Of a stretch of DNA of 33,836 bases, positions 15,521-24,515 are shown piece after piece; within the stretch, counting starts at the first letter, position 1; each line of letters opens with the position of its first letter. The DNA comes from CBDUXT01 sp965371245. GTDB taxonomy: Bacteria; Planctomycetota; Phycisphaerae; UBA1845. Made by a program: the position numbers and the translations under genes. The DNA lies in NCBI GenBank assembly GCA_965371245.1, contig CBDUXT010000067.1:1-33836 (forward strand), in the 5' to 3' direction. The notes beneath the pieces were generated by a model. It saw only the letters and a list, made by a program, of their open reading frames with translations. It did not search any database and was not told where the DNA came from.

Positions 15521-17355
15521 GTCGTGCCCTCCTCGATGTCTTGAAGGGTAGAGAGCGCGTTGAGAAGCGAATCGTCGGGCGGTAGCACCAACGCGGCCGC
15601 TTCGGCCATCGCGGCATCGACCAAGCCGCGGGCGTGGGATTCGAGTCGTGTTCTAAACGCGGCCGTCGTCTGTTGCACGGCGTCAAACTCCGGGCTGCCC
15701 AGGAGTTTTTCCTGAACGAGGGTCGTCATTCGACCGGCCGCCTTGCCGAAGAGCGCGCCCGCACCCGTTGCGACCACAAGCTGTGACAGGGCGCCGGCAA
15801 TGGCACCTTTGGCAGAGAGAAGGGTGAGCGCCGCGACAGGCCCGGGCGCGGCGATCAGCACGACGGTGAGCCCCACGGCGCCCATTCCCAGGGCTCCCTT
15901 CACATGCGGGGCCATGCCGGCGCACTCGTTATCGACCTTTTCCAGCCAGCGCGACAGGGCGCCGTCCACGTCCTGCGCCCCGCGGCGCACCTCATGTTCA
16001 AGAGACGGATTCCACTCGAACTGCCTAGGCGCAGGTTCCAGACCCGTCCAGCGACGGACCTCGTCCCAAAAGGCAGCCGTTCGGACGGCGCGGTTCACCT
16101 CGTGAACGCTGCGGGCGGCCGACTGTGCGAAGTACCTCATGGCAATCGTGATCCGATCCCCCTCGCCCGCCTCGTCCGGGTCGGCGTTCGCGCCGGTCGG
16201 CCCGATGATCGCACCGACGAGGGGCACGCCGCGAAGCACGCCGCTGACGCGGCGGGCTTGCGCGCTGAGCCAGCGTTTGGTGTCGGGAATGCGCAGTACG
16301 CGCGACACGGCGTCCACCTGGCGACGCTCGTCGGGGGTCATCAACGAGGACAGACACTCCCCCTGATCGGGAACGGCTCGCCCGATCGCACCGGTCAGGC
16401 CGCGTTCGAGCTGCTTAAGCCGGGCCGCCCGCTCTTCGTTTTGGCTGACCACGCGGTTGGCCGCCTCGGACACCTGGTCGAACAAGGCAGACGTGCGCGG
16501 CGGCGCCGGTTGGCTCAGGAAGCTGAGAACATCGTCGAAGGTACCGGGCGAAAAGCGGCGGAAGCCGCGGCCTCGTCGAAACTCCAGGACGGACATCCCC
16601 TCGGTCGATAGTTGGGCGGCCTGTTGGGCAAGCGAGGCGCGGTCGTCATTTCCCAGGGTTCCCTCGCAGGTACGGTTAAACAGAGCCCAGCGCTGTTGTC
16701 CGAAGCGAACGGACTCGGCGCGAAGCTTGGAGATGGCCTGGCGGTCATACCATCGCTCATGATCCAGAACGACGACCAGTCGATCCAGCCAGGGAAGCAG
16801 TGACAGGGCGATGTCTCCCTCGGCCAGCGCCGCTTCCGAGGTGAAGTCCGGGAGGTCGATGAGCCAAACATCGCGGAGGGCGTCGATCGGATGGAACAGG
16901 ACAGCCACGGCATCCGGCTCGCCGCAGACGTTGCCGTCGAGTTCCACCAAGACGCGGCGAAAGCCCGGCAGCAGGCGGTCGGAGGCGAGCAGCGGCAAGA
17001 CCGTGGGGCGGTGATCCTCGTGGATCGCCAGGATCGGCCCGAGCGTCGAGTGTCCGCGTGCCGTGATGCGGCTGGTGAGATGCCCGTCGAGCAGATTGTT
17101 GAAGACGGTGCTCTTGCCGGAGGAGGCCCCACCCACCAAAGCCGCCAAGGCGGTTTGAGTCGTGTTCAGCTCGCCGGCGACGAGCCGATGCACCGCCTGT
17201 CTGATCACGACGGGCCAATCGAATCGCAGGCTTCCGGACAGCCGGTCCCCTGCTTCGACCAGTCGGCTCAGTGCATGTCGGACGTGTTCGTTCATGGCTC
17301 CGGCAAGAGATTCGGTTGTGGATGGGGAATCTTTCGATTCGCGGGTTCGATTCAT
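15517..17355 (-). CDS. Dynamin-like membrane GTPase, first of a pair
   Basis: GTPase of 612 residues. P-loop GGASSGKST (75-83), a Thr at 104 in GHSTLGP that may be switch I, and DLPDF (167-171) are present. The base-recognition motif is degenerate: LFNRTC at 225-230 replaces the expected NKxD, so guanine specificity may be weakened or supplied differently. A central helical region is followed by a Gly/Ala-rich hydrophobic hairpin at about 488-540, likely inserted in the membrane, and a C-terminal helix. The start could be ATG 17355 or ATG 17295 (residue 21); neither has a decisive ribosome-binding site. It shares fold and operon with the next gene but diverges strongly in sequence, so the two are complementary partners and not a recent duplication. 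A 55-residue gene lies 59 bp upstream. Confidence 0.83.
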   Translation of the reverse strand: MNRTRESKDSPSTTESLAGAMNEHVRHALSRLVEAGDRLSGSLRFDWPVVIRQAVHRLVAGELNTTQTALAALVGGASSGKSTVFNNLLDGHLTSRITARGHSTLGPILAIHEDHRPTVLPLLASDRLLPGFRRVLVELDGNVCGEPDAVAVLFHPIDALRDVWLIDLPDFTSEAALAEGDIALSLLPWLDRLVVVLDHERWYDRQAISKLRAESVRFGQQRWALFNRTCEGTLGNDDRASLAQQAAQLSTEGMSVLEFRRGRGFRRFSPGTFDDVLSFLSQPAPPRTSALFDQVSEAANRVVSQNEERAARLKQLERGLTGAIGRAVPDQGECLSSLMTPDERRQVDAVSRVLRIPDTKRWLSAQARRVSGVLRGVPLVGAIIGPTGANADPDEAGEGDRITIAMRYFAQSAARSVHEVNRAVRTAAFWDEVRRWTGLEPAPRQFEWNPSLEHEVRRGAQDVDGALSRWLEKVDNECAGMAPHVKGALGMGAVGLTVVLIAAPGPVAALTLLSAKGAIAGALSQLVVATGAGALFGKAAGRMTTLVQEKLLGSPEFDAVQQTTAAFRTRLESHARGLVDAAMAEAAALVLPPDDSLLNALSTLQDIEEGTT

Positions 17356-17414
17356 GGAGCCCAGGGATTCGATCCGAGCCCTCGCGGCGATGGGCGACGC
17401 GGACGTGTCGGGGG

Positions 17415-17582
17415 CTACGCCGGTTTGATGTTGAGCACCTCGAGGTCCGGATAGTTCGCCTGGGAGGCGACCAGGCGCTTGGCTTCGTCATAGGTGTTGG
17501 CGTAGACGCGAAACTGCTTCACGGCACCGGGTTTCTTGTCGCCGGGGCACTTGTACTTGTAGTAGACGGTGTAGGGTTTCAA
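17415..17582 (-). CDS. Small conserved-looking protein, 55 residues, TTG start
   Basis: A short frame, TTG at 17582 to TAG at 17415. The peptide begins MKPYTVYYKYKCPGDKKPG and ends with a helix-like stretch (TYDEAKRLVASQANYPDL) then EVLNIKPA. Its composition is that of a real folded protein: alternating Tyr/Val strand, a GDKKPG turn, a FRVYA strand, a DEAKRL helix and a final strand, a compact beta-beta-alpha-beta plan. No ATG or GTG is available, since an in-frame TGA lies seven codons upstream of the TTG. A weak GAGAGA lies about 9-10 nt ahead. It runs in the same direction as the two GTPase genes and may share their transcript. I do not recognise the family; function unknown. Confidence 0.6.
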   Translation of the reverse strand: MKPYTVYYKYKCPGDKKPGAVKQFRVYANTYDEAKRLVASQANYPDLEVLNIKPA

Positions 17583-18173
17583 CGTATTGTATCTCTCGGA
17601 TCATTGCCCCCTCGTGTCCGGTTGCGCGGCACGCAAACACCGCGTGGTGAACCCGGATGCGTTGGAGAGGGCACGTTATGGGGCGAATCGCACCGGGCTC
17701 GGCGTAGCCTAGCGGGCCTCACGACCGTCGTCGAGGGCTCGCTACGGCCTCCAAGACGCCTGCGTCACGCTTCGGCCTGAAGATTGGCACCGATCGTCGT
17801 TTGCTACCGGACGTCGGCGATTGTTGCGGATTGTCGCGCGAAAGAGGCATCTCCACCGCACACGGTCCCCTTCATTGCCGGCTCGGGTGCGGTCGATAGA
17901 AGGGTAGTCTGCCCGGCTGTCCGCCGCGTAGGCGAGTTGAAGCCGGCTCGGACCGCGGATAGACTTCTGAGGGGGCGTCCCTCGGAAGGGTTCTTTCATC
18001 GCGGGGCTTCGGCGCCGGCGACGGGCATAGCGCCTTTCGCCCGGACCGCGGCGGTCCGATTTTGGGCTCGTTTGGCCGGATCGGCCGGGAAGCAGTCATG
18101 GGTCGGCGCGGTGGGGCGACAGTGGGTCGCCGCCTCCACGACGGACGGGAACGGACACAAGGAGTCACCGTAG
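17583..18173. other. Intergenic region upstream of clpC
   Basis: About 590 bp between the divergent small-protein gene and clpC, so both promoters should lie here. I find no CtsR-type or CIRCE-type operator by eye. No open frame in it looks like a protein. The clpC Shine-Dalgarno AGGAG is at its right end, about 8 nt before the ATG. Confidence 0.5.
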
Positions 18174-20687
18174 ATGTTTGAACGGTTTACCGATCGCGCA
18201 CGTAAGGTGATGGCGCTGGCCAATCAAGAGGCGCAGCGTTTCAACCATGAATACATCGGGACCGAGCATGTTCTGCTGGGTCTGGTGAAGGAAGGCTCGG
18301 GTGTCGGCGCCAACGTGCTCAAGAACCTCGAGGTCGATCTGCGCAAGGTCCGTCTGGAGGTCGAGAAGCTGGTCAAGAGCGGACCGGAAACGGTCGCCAT
18401 GGGCAAACTTCCGCAGACGCCACGTGCCAAGAAGGTGATCGAGTATGCCATCGAAGAGGCACGCAACCTGAACCACAACTACGTCGGGACCGAGCATCTT
18501 CTGCTCGGTTTGCTGCGTGAGCAGGACGGGGTGGCCGCTCAGGTTCTGATGAACCTCAACCTGCGCCTCGAGGACGTCCGCGAAGAAGTCCTCAACCTTC
18601 TCGGTGCGTCCGAGGAGTCGGAAGAGGTCGGGACGGCCATGCATGGCGAACAGAAAAAGGGCAAGAGCAAGACGCCCGCGCTGGATTCCTTCGGTCGCGA
18701 CCTCACGGAGATCGCCAAGCAGGGCAAACTCGACCCGGTCATCGGCCGCCAGGCCGAGATCGAGCGGATCATCCAGATTCTCTGTCGCCGTCAAAAGAAC
18801 AACCCGGTGCTGCTCGGAGAGGCCGGCGTGGGCAAGACGGCCATTGTCGAAGGCCTGGCACAGCGCATCGTCACCAACGACATTCCGGAGTTGCTCGCCG
18901 ATCGTCGGATCGTGGTGCTGGACCTGGCCATGATGGTGGCGGGGACGAAATATCGCGGTCAGTTCGAGGAGCGCATCAAGGCCGTCATGAACGAGGTGCG
19001 CCGCGCCGGGAACGTGATCCTCTTCATCGACGAACTGCACACGCTGGTCGGTGCGGGCGGTGCGGAGGGTGCGATCGACGCGTCCAATGTGCTCAAGCCG
19101 GCGCTGAGCCGAGGCGAGATCCAGTGCATCGGCGCGACCACGCTCGACGAATACCGCAAGTACATCGAGAAGGATACGGCGCTCGAGCGACGCTTCCAGC
19201 AGATCATCGTGGAACCGCCGACCGCTGACGAGACGATCCTGATCCTCAAGGGCTTGCGGGATCGCTACGAGGCCCATCATCGCGTCCGGATCACCGACGA
19301 GGCCCTGAGTCACGCCGTCGAGCTGTCGGCGCGATACATGCCGCGCGTACAGCCGGATAAGTCCATCGACGTGATGGATGAGGCCGGCGCGCGGGTTCGT
19401 CTCAAGTCCATGACCAAGCCGCCGGACCTGACAGACCTCGAGCGAGAGATGGATCGGCTGACGGGCGAGAAAGACGAAGCCGTCAAGAACGCCGACTACG
19501 AGCGTGCCGCGCAGATTCGCGACCAGCTCGACTCCATCAAGCTCAAGAAGCGCGAGCTCCAGAAGGAATGGCGCGACCGGAGCAAGGAGATCGACGGCGT
19601 GGTCGATGAGGAGGTTGTGGCCGAGGTCGTGGCCACCATGACCGGGATTCCGCTCACCCGAATGGGCAAGGACGAGACCGACCGGCTTTTGAAGCTCGAG
19701 GACGAACTCCACGAGCAGGTGGTCAGCCAGGACGAGGCCGTCAGCGCGATCGCCCGAGCGGTGCGTCGCAGTCGCAGCGGGCTGAAGGATCCGGCACGCC
19801 CGATGGGCAGTTTCATTTTTGTCGGTCCCTCGGGTGTGGGCAAGACCTACCTTGCCAAGTGCCTGGCCCAGTTCATGTTCGGCGATGCCGAAGCGCTCTT
19901 CGTTCTCGACATGTCGGAGTACATGGAGAAGCACAACGTCTCGCGTCTGATCGGCGCCCCGCCCGGATACGTCGGCTATGAAGAGGGCGGTCAGCTCACG
20001 GAGCGCATCCGTCGTCGGCCTTATTCGGTCATTCTCCTCGACGAGATTGAAAAAGCACATCCCGACGTGTTCAACATGCTTCTCCAGATCATGGAGGAAG
20101 GGCGGCTCACCGACTCGTTCGGGCGGCACGTGGACTTTAAGAACGTCATCTTGATCATGACCAGCAACGTCGGGGCCCACCGCATCACGCACCAGGACGA
20201 GTTCGGTTTCGGCAAGCGCGACACCGAGCTCTCGTATGCGAAGATGAAAGAGACGCTCAAGACGGAACTCGAAGACCACTTCCGCCCCGAGTTCCTCAAC
20301 CGTCTGGACGAGGTGATTGTCTTCCGCAAGCTCACGCACGACGATCTGGTATCCATCGTCGATCTTGAGTTGTCCAAGCTCGCCTCCCGCATGAAGGGGA
20401 AGGATATCGCGCTCGAAGTGACCCGAGAGGCAAAGGACTTCCTCATCGAGCACGGCACGGACGAGAAGTTCGGCGCCAGACCGTTGCGTCGTGCGATCGA
20501 ACAACACCTGGAGGATCCGCTGTCCGAGGCCCTACTGCGAGGCCAGTTCGCCAGCAAGAACAAGGTGATCGTCTCCGTCAAGCCGGCGGCGTCCGACGAC
20601 GAGGAGGCCACGTTGGCGCTGGAGGGCCTTGTCGTTGCCAAGGAAGAGCCGGAACCCGTGGCGGCCAGTCATACCGACGAAACGTAG
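18174..20687 (+). CDS. clpC: ATP-dependent Clp protease ATPase subunit ClpC
   Basis: Hsp100 unfoldase that feeds proteins to ClpP. The 837 residues carry the full plan. Two Clp-N repeats (residues 1-145) begin MFERFTDRARKVMALANQEA. The first AAA+ module has Walker A GEAGVGKT near 216-223 and the sensor region LSRGEIQCIGATTLDEYR. A UVR-type linker (NADYERAAQIRDQLDSIK, about 440-457) lies in the middle coiled region. The second AAA+ module has Walker A GPSGVGKT near 550 and Walker B VILLDEIEKAHPDVF, followed by the D2-small domain. The C-terminus adds an acidic tail of about 30 residues. The ATG has a good AGGAG. The adaptors McsA/McsB and CtsR, partners in Firmicutes, are not next to it. A terminator follows at 20759. 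A large antisense frame on the other strand is a codon shadow. Confidence 0.97.
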   Translation: MFERFTDRARKVMALANQEAQRFNHEYIGTEHVLLGLVKEGSGVGANVLKNLEVDLRKVRLEVEKLVKSGPETVAMGKLPQTPRAKKVIEYAIEEARNLNHNYVGTEHLLLGLLREQDGVAAQVLMNLNLRLEDVREEVLNLLGASEESEEVGTAMHGEQKKGKSKTPALDSFGRDLTEIAKQGKLDPVIGRQAEIERIIQILCRRQKNNPVLLGEAGVGKTAIVEGLAQRIVTNDIPELLADRRIVVLDLAMMVAGTKYRGQFEERIKAVMNEVRRAGNVILFIDELHTLVGAGGAEGAIDASNVLKPALSRGEIQCIGATTLDEYRKYIEKDTALERRFQQIIVEPPTADETILILKGLRDRYEAHHRVRITDEALSHAVELSARYMPRVQPDKSIDVMDEAGARVRLKSMTKPPDLTDLEREMDRLTGEKDEAVKNADYERAAQIRDQLDSIKLKKRELQKEWRDRSKEIDGVVDEEVVAEVVATMTGIPLTRMGKDETDRLLKLEDELHEQVVSQDEAVSAIARAVRRSRSGLKDPARPMGSFIFVGPSGVGKTYLAKCLAQFMFGDAEALFVLDMSEYMEKHNVSRLIGAPPGYVGYEEGGQLTERIRRRPYSVILLDEIEKAHPDVFNMLLQIMEEGRLTDSFGRHVDFKNVILIMTSNVGAHRITHQDEFGFGKRDTELSYAKMKETLKTELEDHFRPEFLNRLDEVIVFRKLTHDDLVSIVDLELSKLASRMKGKDIALEVTREAKDFLIEHGTDEKFGARPLRRAIEQHLEDPLSEALLRGQFASKNKVIVSVKPAASDDEEATLALEGLVVAKEEPEPVAASHTDET

Positions 20688-21118
20688 CAGACCGACGGGA
20701 AAGGTGTCGCGCGGGCTTCGGACCCGCGGGTGCATCGAGTGCAGGTGTTTTTCAACAGGCACCCGGGGCAACGTCCCGGGTGCTTTCCACCGAACAGCCA
20801 TTCCCAAAACCGCTCCTTGATCCGCTCGATGCGATCTCCTCGGCGGGGCCTCTTGAATAATCTTGTCTCCCGTCCGAATGCTTAGCGTGAGGCCTTATGC
20901 GCCTAAAAAGCGGGCTTGCAGCCGCGGATCGGCAGTCTTGGAGTGGCGTCGGCCCGATCCACACGATGTCGGTTCCGGTCGCCCACGCGCGTAACGTTGT
21001 CCGTGGTGTTCGGGCGGGCTACAATCGGGTGCTATGGCGGGGGCGTGCGGTACGGTAGCCGGTATGCGTTGAGCGTATGGTGGTCGTGGGCATACTCCCG
21101 TTCGATTGAGCGTTTACG
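20688..21118. other. Intergenic region after clpC
   Basis: About 430 bp. It holds two GC-rich hairpins at its left end, the second being the best clpC terminator, and should contain the promoter of the following membrane-protein operon. Nothing else was recognised. Confidence 0.5.
20759..20786 (+). terminator. Rho-independent terminator after clpC
   Basis: Perfect 9-bp stem GCACCCGGG / CCCGGGTGC with a 7-base loop, followed by TTT, 72 bp after the clpC stop. The T run is short, so strength is uncertain. A weaker hairpin, CGCGGG / CCCGCG, precedes it at 20710-20728. Confidence 0.6.
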
Positions 21119-23491
21119 ATGGGCCAATCAAGTCGCCGAGCAGGGTACTCCGTCACCCGCCTAATCGGTATCACCTGCGCCGTGTTTGGCATGGTATCCA
21201 CCGCCCGTCCGGTGCGCGCCGACCTCGAGGTGAACGTGACCCGGGTCGGGTTTCCCACGCTCCCGCCGCAGGGCGACGTCGTCCGCACGGGGCAATGGGC
21301 ACCGGTCATCGTCGATGTCGCACTGATCGCACAAGATCGATTCGACGGCGTGGTTCGCGTCGGCCAGTTCGACGTGGACGGCGATGAGTGCTTCGACAGC
21401 CACGATCTTCATCTGAGAAACGAGACTGAGGGCGTCCGGCTCTATCTCTACCTGCTCCCGAACCAGTCCCAGAACCAAGGCCGGTTCATCGTCGAGGTCT
21501 TCGACGAGGCGGGTGAGGCCGTCGAGGTGGTTTCCCAGGGTGAGCTGACGTTCCAGGCCGAGCCGGCCCAGGCGCCGACGGTGCTCGACGACGACAGCGT
21601 CCTGATCATGTCGATGTCTCGCGGCGCGATGGGACGGATCCAGGATCTGGTCGGTCCGGATCAGGAGAACCTCTACCGCCGTCAGATCAGCATCGGGCAC
21701 ATGAGCCCGGGCGACCTTCCCGAGCTTTGGATCGGTCTTGAGGCTGTTGACTACATCGTGTGGGATGATGCCGACCCGGACGACCTCACCGAACGGCAGC
21801 GGACGGCCTTGATCGAATGGGTGCGACAGGGCGGAACGCTACTGCTGGCCGCCTCGCGCACGGCGGCGTCGTTGCGTCTTTCCAGGATCAGCACGGACGC
21901 GCTCCCGCTGGAGCTGGGTGACGTAAGCCCGGTGGATAATCTTCCAGAGGTTCGTCGGGCGCTCCTGGGCGCACCGGGCGACGACGCCGGCTGGTGGGAA
22001 GAGCCGTTCCCCACCCCCGTCCTGATCGCACATGGTACGCTCCGCGATGGGGCGAAGCGCGTTCCCGACACGAAGGGCAACACATCCAACGTGGTCACCC
22101 GTCGAAGGCTGGGGCGCGGCGAGGTCATCTTCTGTGCCATCACGCTGGCCGACCTGTTCAGCGCGCCGGGCAGCGCGATCGAGTTTTTCCAGGAGATGTT
22201 CCACCTGAGCGTGCTGGACAGTGAGATGGAACAAGCCCCCACTCCCTACCGGCTCTTTCCCCACGTCCTGTCCGGCATCGCGTTTTCCGAGTGGAGCAGC
22301 ATTTATATCGTCCTGGCGGGTGTGTTTTCCATCGCCTACGTCCTGATCGCGACATTGGGTACCTGGGCGCTGCTCGGCGCGCGCGGGTGGCGCCAGCACA
22401 GTTGGAGCGCCTTCGCGGTGGTCGCGCTGGCCGCGAGCGTACTCAGCGTCTTTGCGGTCAATGCGATTCGTGGCTTCGGCGGGGAGACGTTGCACCAGAT
22501 ATCCGTTGTCGATGCCGATGCGGGCGATCCCATCGGCTTCGCGACGATCTTTCTCGGCGTCAAGACCGGGTCGGACCGGGAACTGGACCTGTGGCTCCCC
22601 TCTGATCGGCTGGGAGCCGACGAGCCCGAGGAAACGGACTGCTTCCTACGACCTGTCCCCGTCGGAAACGACTTCGACTCCGCCACCGATCGGTTCGTCG
22701 ATCCCAAGTCGTACCGTTTGGCCCCGGGAAGCGCGGTCATCGACAACGTTCGTATCCGGGCGACGTTGAAGCGGTTCGAGGGGCGGTGGAAAGGGCCGCT
22801 GGGCGGGTCCGTCAAGAGTGACGTCGGCGTGCGCGGCACGACCATTCAGGAGGGCAGCTACCTGATCAACAACCTCGGCGTCGATCTCGAGGACTGCTAC
22901 CTGCTTCAGCCGTCATTGGCGCTGGGGCGACGCGGGGAGCCTCGCAACACCTCCATCTACGCCTTCTTCATCGGCGACATACACGACGGTGAGGAAATCG
23001 ACCTCCGCAACAAGTGCTACGTCATCGACGGCGAGGAGAAAGTGAGTGACTCGAAATCGTCGGCCAAGCTGTCCGAGCGCCAGAAGGACTGGAGCAGCCC
23101 GTTCCGCAACTTGCTTTCCCGCGTCGGAAGCGGTTCAATCATGGGGGGGACCCGTGCCCTGGGTCAGGAGAAAAATGCTTTACTCCTGGCATCGACGGCC
23201 GGCGACTATCAGGCTGAGGTGAGTGCCACGCAGTACTTCGTGAGCGCGCTGACCCCGTCTCGGGACCGGCTGCGGCAGCTCGACCTTCGTGACCGTCTCG
23301 CCCAGGACAGCTTGGTGCTGATCGGCTTTGCGAAAGATCCGGGTCCGGTGCGGTTGTTCCGCCGGACGGGCGAGCGACCCTTTCGGATCCTCGAGCCGGA
23401 CCGACGTAAGTCGTGGACCATGTATCGCATTCGGATCCCGGCCAGGTGGGTGTCGGCGAGCGACGAGGATGAGGATGAAGAGGTCCGTTAG
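21119..23491 (+). CDS. Large membrane protein of an ABC-transporter operon, function unknown
   Basis: Exported membrane protein of 790 residues. The N-terminus is a signal peptide (basic start, hydrophobic LIGITCAVFGMVSTA, cleavage near VRA|D). The periplasmic part contains a stretch like the amidotransferase-like flavodoxin folds seen in many membrane-anchored planctomycete proteins (VDYIVWDDADPDDLTERQRTALIEWVRQGGTLLLAA, about 213-250). It has no catalytic Cys-His-Glu set that I can identify. Two membrane helices lie at about 391-415 and 425-445 (SSIYIVLAGVFSIAYVLIATLG and SAFAVVALAASVLSVFAVNAI). A large second soluble domain follows, with a strongly acidic tail (DEDEDEE). The next gene, an ABC ATPase, starts 20 bp downstream, so this protein probably works with the ABC exporter, much as GldG-like proteins accompany Gld ABC systems; this is inference. 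Confidence 0.7.
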   Translation: MGQSSRRAGYSVTRLIGITCAVFGMVSTARPVRADLEVNVTRVGFPTLPPQGDVVRTGQWAPVIVDVALIAQDRFDGVVRVGQFDVDGDECFDSHDLHLRNETEGVRLYLYLLPNQSQNQGRFIVEVFDEAGEAVEVVSQGELTFQAEPAQAPTVLDDDSVLIMSMSRGAMGRIQDLVGPDQENLYRRQISIGHMSPGDLPELWIGLEAVDYIVWDDADPDDLTERQRTALIEWVRQGGTLLLAASRTAASLRLSRISTDALPLELGDVSPVDNLPEVRRALLGAPGDDAGWWEEPFPTPVLIAHGTLRDGAKRVPDTKGNTSNVVTRRRLGRGEVIFCAITLADLFSAPGSAIEFFQEMFHLSVLDSEMEQAPTPYRLFPHVLSGIAFSEWSSIYIVLAGVFSIAYVLIATLGTWALLGARGWRQHSWSAFAVVALAASVLSVFAVNAIRGFGGETLHQISVVDADAGDPIGFATIFLGVKTGSDRELDLWLPSDRLGADEPEETDCFLRPVPVGNDFDSATDRFVDPKSYRLAPGSAVIDNVRIRATLKRFEGRWKGPLGGSVKSDVGVRGTTIQEGSYLINNLGVDLEDCYLLQPSLALGRRGEPRNTSIYAFFIGDIHDGEEIDLRNKCYVIDGEEKVSDSKSSAKLSERQKDWSSPFRNLLSRVGSGSIMGGTRALGQEKNALLLASTAGDYQAEVSATQYFVSALTPSRDRLRQLDLRDRLAQDSLVLIGFAKDPGPVRLFRRTGERPFRILEPDRRKSWTMYRIRIPARWVSASDEDEDEEVR

Positions 23492-23511
23492 ATGTCCCTG
23501 AGGTTCGTCCC

Positions 23512-24441
23512 TTGATCATTCAAACCATCAATCTGACCAAGCGCTACGGCAAGCTCGTCGCCCTCAACAACCTGCACCTCAACATCGAGGAGGGTGAGTG
23601 CTTCGGATACATCGGGCCCAACGGCGCCGGCAAAACCACAACCATCAAGATCCTCGGGACGCTTCTTCAGCCGACGTGGGGAGAGGCCCGTGTCTGCGGG
23701 CACGTGGTGGGGTACGAGTCACGGCGGATTCGCCCGCTGATCGGGTACGTGCCGGACTTCTTCGGTGCCTACGAGGACATGGTCGTCCAGGAATACCTCG
23801 AATTCTTCGCCAGCGCCTACAACATCACGGGCAAGCAGCGAACCCGCGTCGTGGGTGACGTACTTGAGCTGACCGACCTGGTCTACAAGCGCGACGCGCT
23901 GGTTGACGGGCTCTCGCGGGGCATGAAGCAGCGACTGAGCATCGCCCGCGTTCTTTTGCATGACCCGAAGGTGCTTCTGCTCGACGAACCCGCCAGCGGA
24001 CTGGACCCCAGGGCTCGTATCGAAATCCGCGAGCTTCTCAAGGAACTCAGGCGGATGGGAAAGACTATCATCATCAGTTCGCACATTCTGCACGAACTGG
24101 CGGAGTTGTGTACCACCGTCGGGATCATCGAACAGGGAGAGCTCCTGTTCAAGGGTCCGATCGAGGAAATCATTCAGCGGGTCAGGGTCGGAACCAGGGT
24201 GCACGTGCGGGTGACCGAACAGCAGGACCTGGCCGCCCTGCTCCTGGAACGAACCAAGGGCGTCAAGGCGGTCGAGCAGAACAACGGTGCGCTGATCGTC
24301 GAACTGGAGCAGAAGATACACGATTTTTCAGGCATCGCCCGCCTGCTTCTGGACAACAAGTTCAAGATTCGTGAACTCAAAGAGGAAGAGATCAACCTCG
24401 AAACGGCCTTCATGAGGCTGACCAAAGGGATGATCCAGTAG
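23512..24441 (+). CDS. ABC transporter ATP-binding protein (ABC-2 exporter type)
   Basis: Cytoplasmic ATPase of 309 residues that powers the adjacent permease. Walker A GPNGAGKTTT (about residues 38-47), the Q-loop region, signature LSRGMKQRLSIARVL, Walker B VLLLDEPASGLDP and the switch His in ISSHILHELAELC are all present. A C-terminal extension of about 90 residues, HVRVTEQQDLAALLL onward, is typical of the ABC-2 exporter (CcmA/GldA-like) group. The start is TTG at 23512, preceded by GAGG at 8 nt. A seven-codon frame (ATG 23492 to TGA 23515) overlaps this start and could couple translation with the upstream gene. Transport substrate unknown. Confidence 0.93.
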   Translation: MIIQTINLTKRYGKLVALNNLHLNIEEGECFGYIGPNGAGKTTTIKILGTLLQPTWGEARVCGHVVGYESRRIRPLIGYVPDFFGAYEDMVVQEYLEFFASAYNITGKQRTRVVGDVLELTDLVYKRDALVDGLSRGMKQRLSIARVLLHDPKVLLLDEPASGLDPRARIEIRELLKELRRMGKTIIISSHILHELAELCTTVGIIEQGELLFKGPIEEIIQRVRVGTRVHVRVTEQQDLAALLLERTKGVKAVEQNNGALIVELEQKIHDFSGIARLLLDNKFKIRELKEEEINLETAFMRLTKGMIQ

Positions 24442-24515
24442 CTGCGCGACGGGGCATGGCGGCGATCGCCACCCCTCCTTCGTGGCCGCCGCCGGTCGTT
24501 GAGTCGGAACATTCG

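Noticed and set aside
14060..15544. 494-residue open frame antisense to the second GTPase
   Set aside because: Shadow of a confirmed P-loop/DLPD/NKVD GTPase; no start site or homology.
18165..20507. 780-residue open frame antisense to clpC
   Set aside because: Shadow of clpC codon bias; clpC is certain on the other strand, and the antisense protein has no family likeness.
23492..23515. Seven-codon frame MSLRFVP between the membrane protein and ABC ATPase genes
   Set aside because: Too short to claim as a gene; could be chance or a coupling leader.
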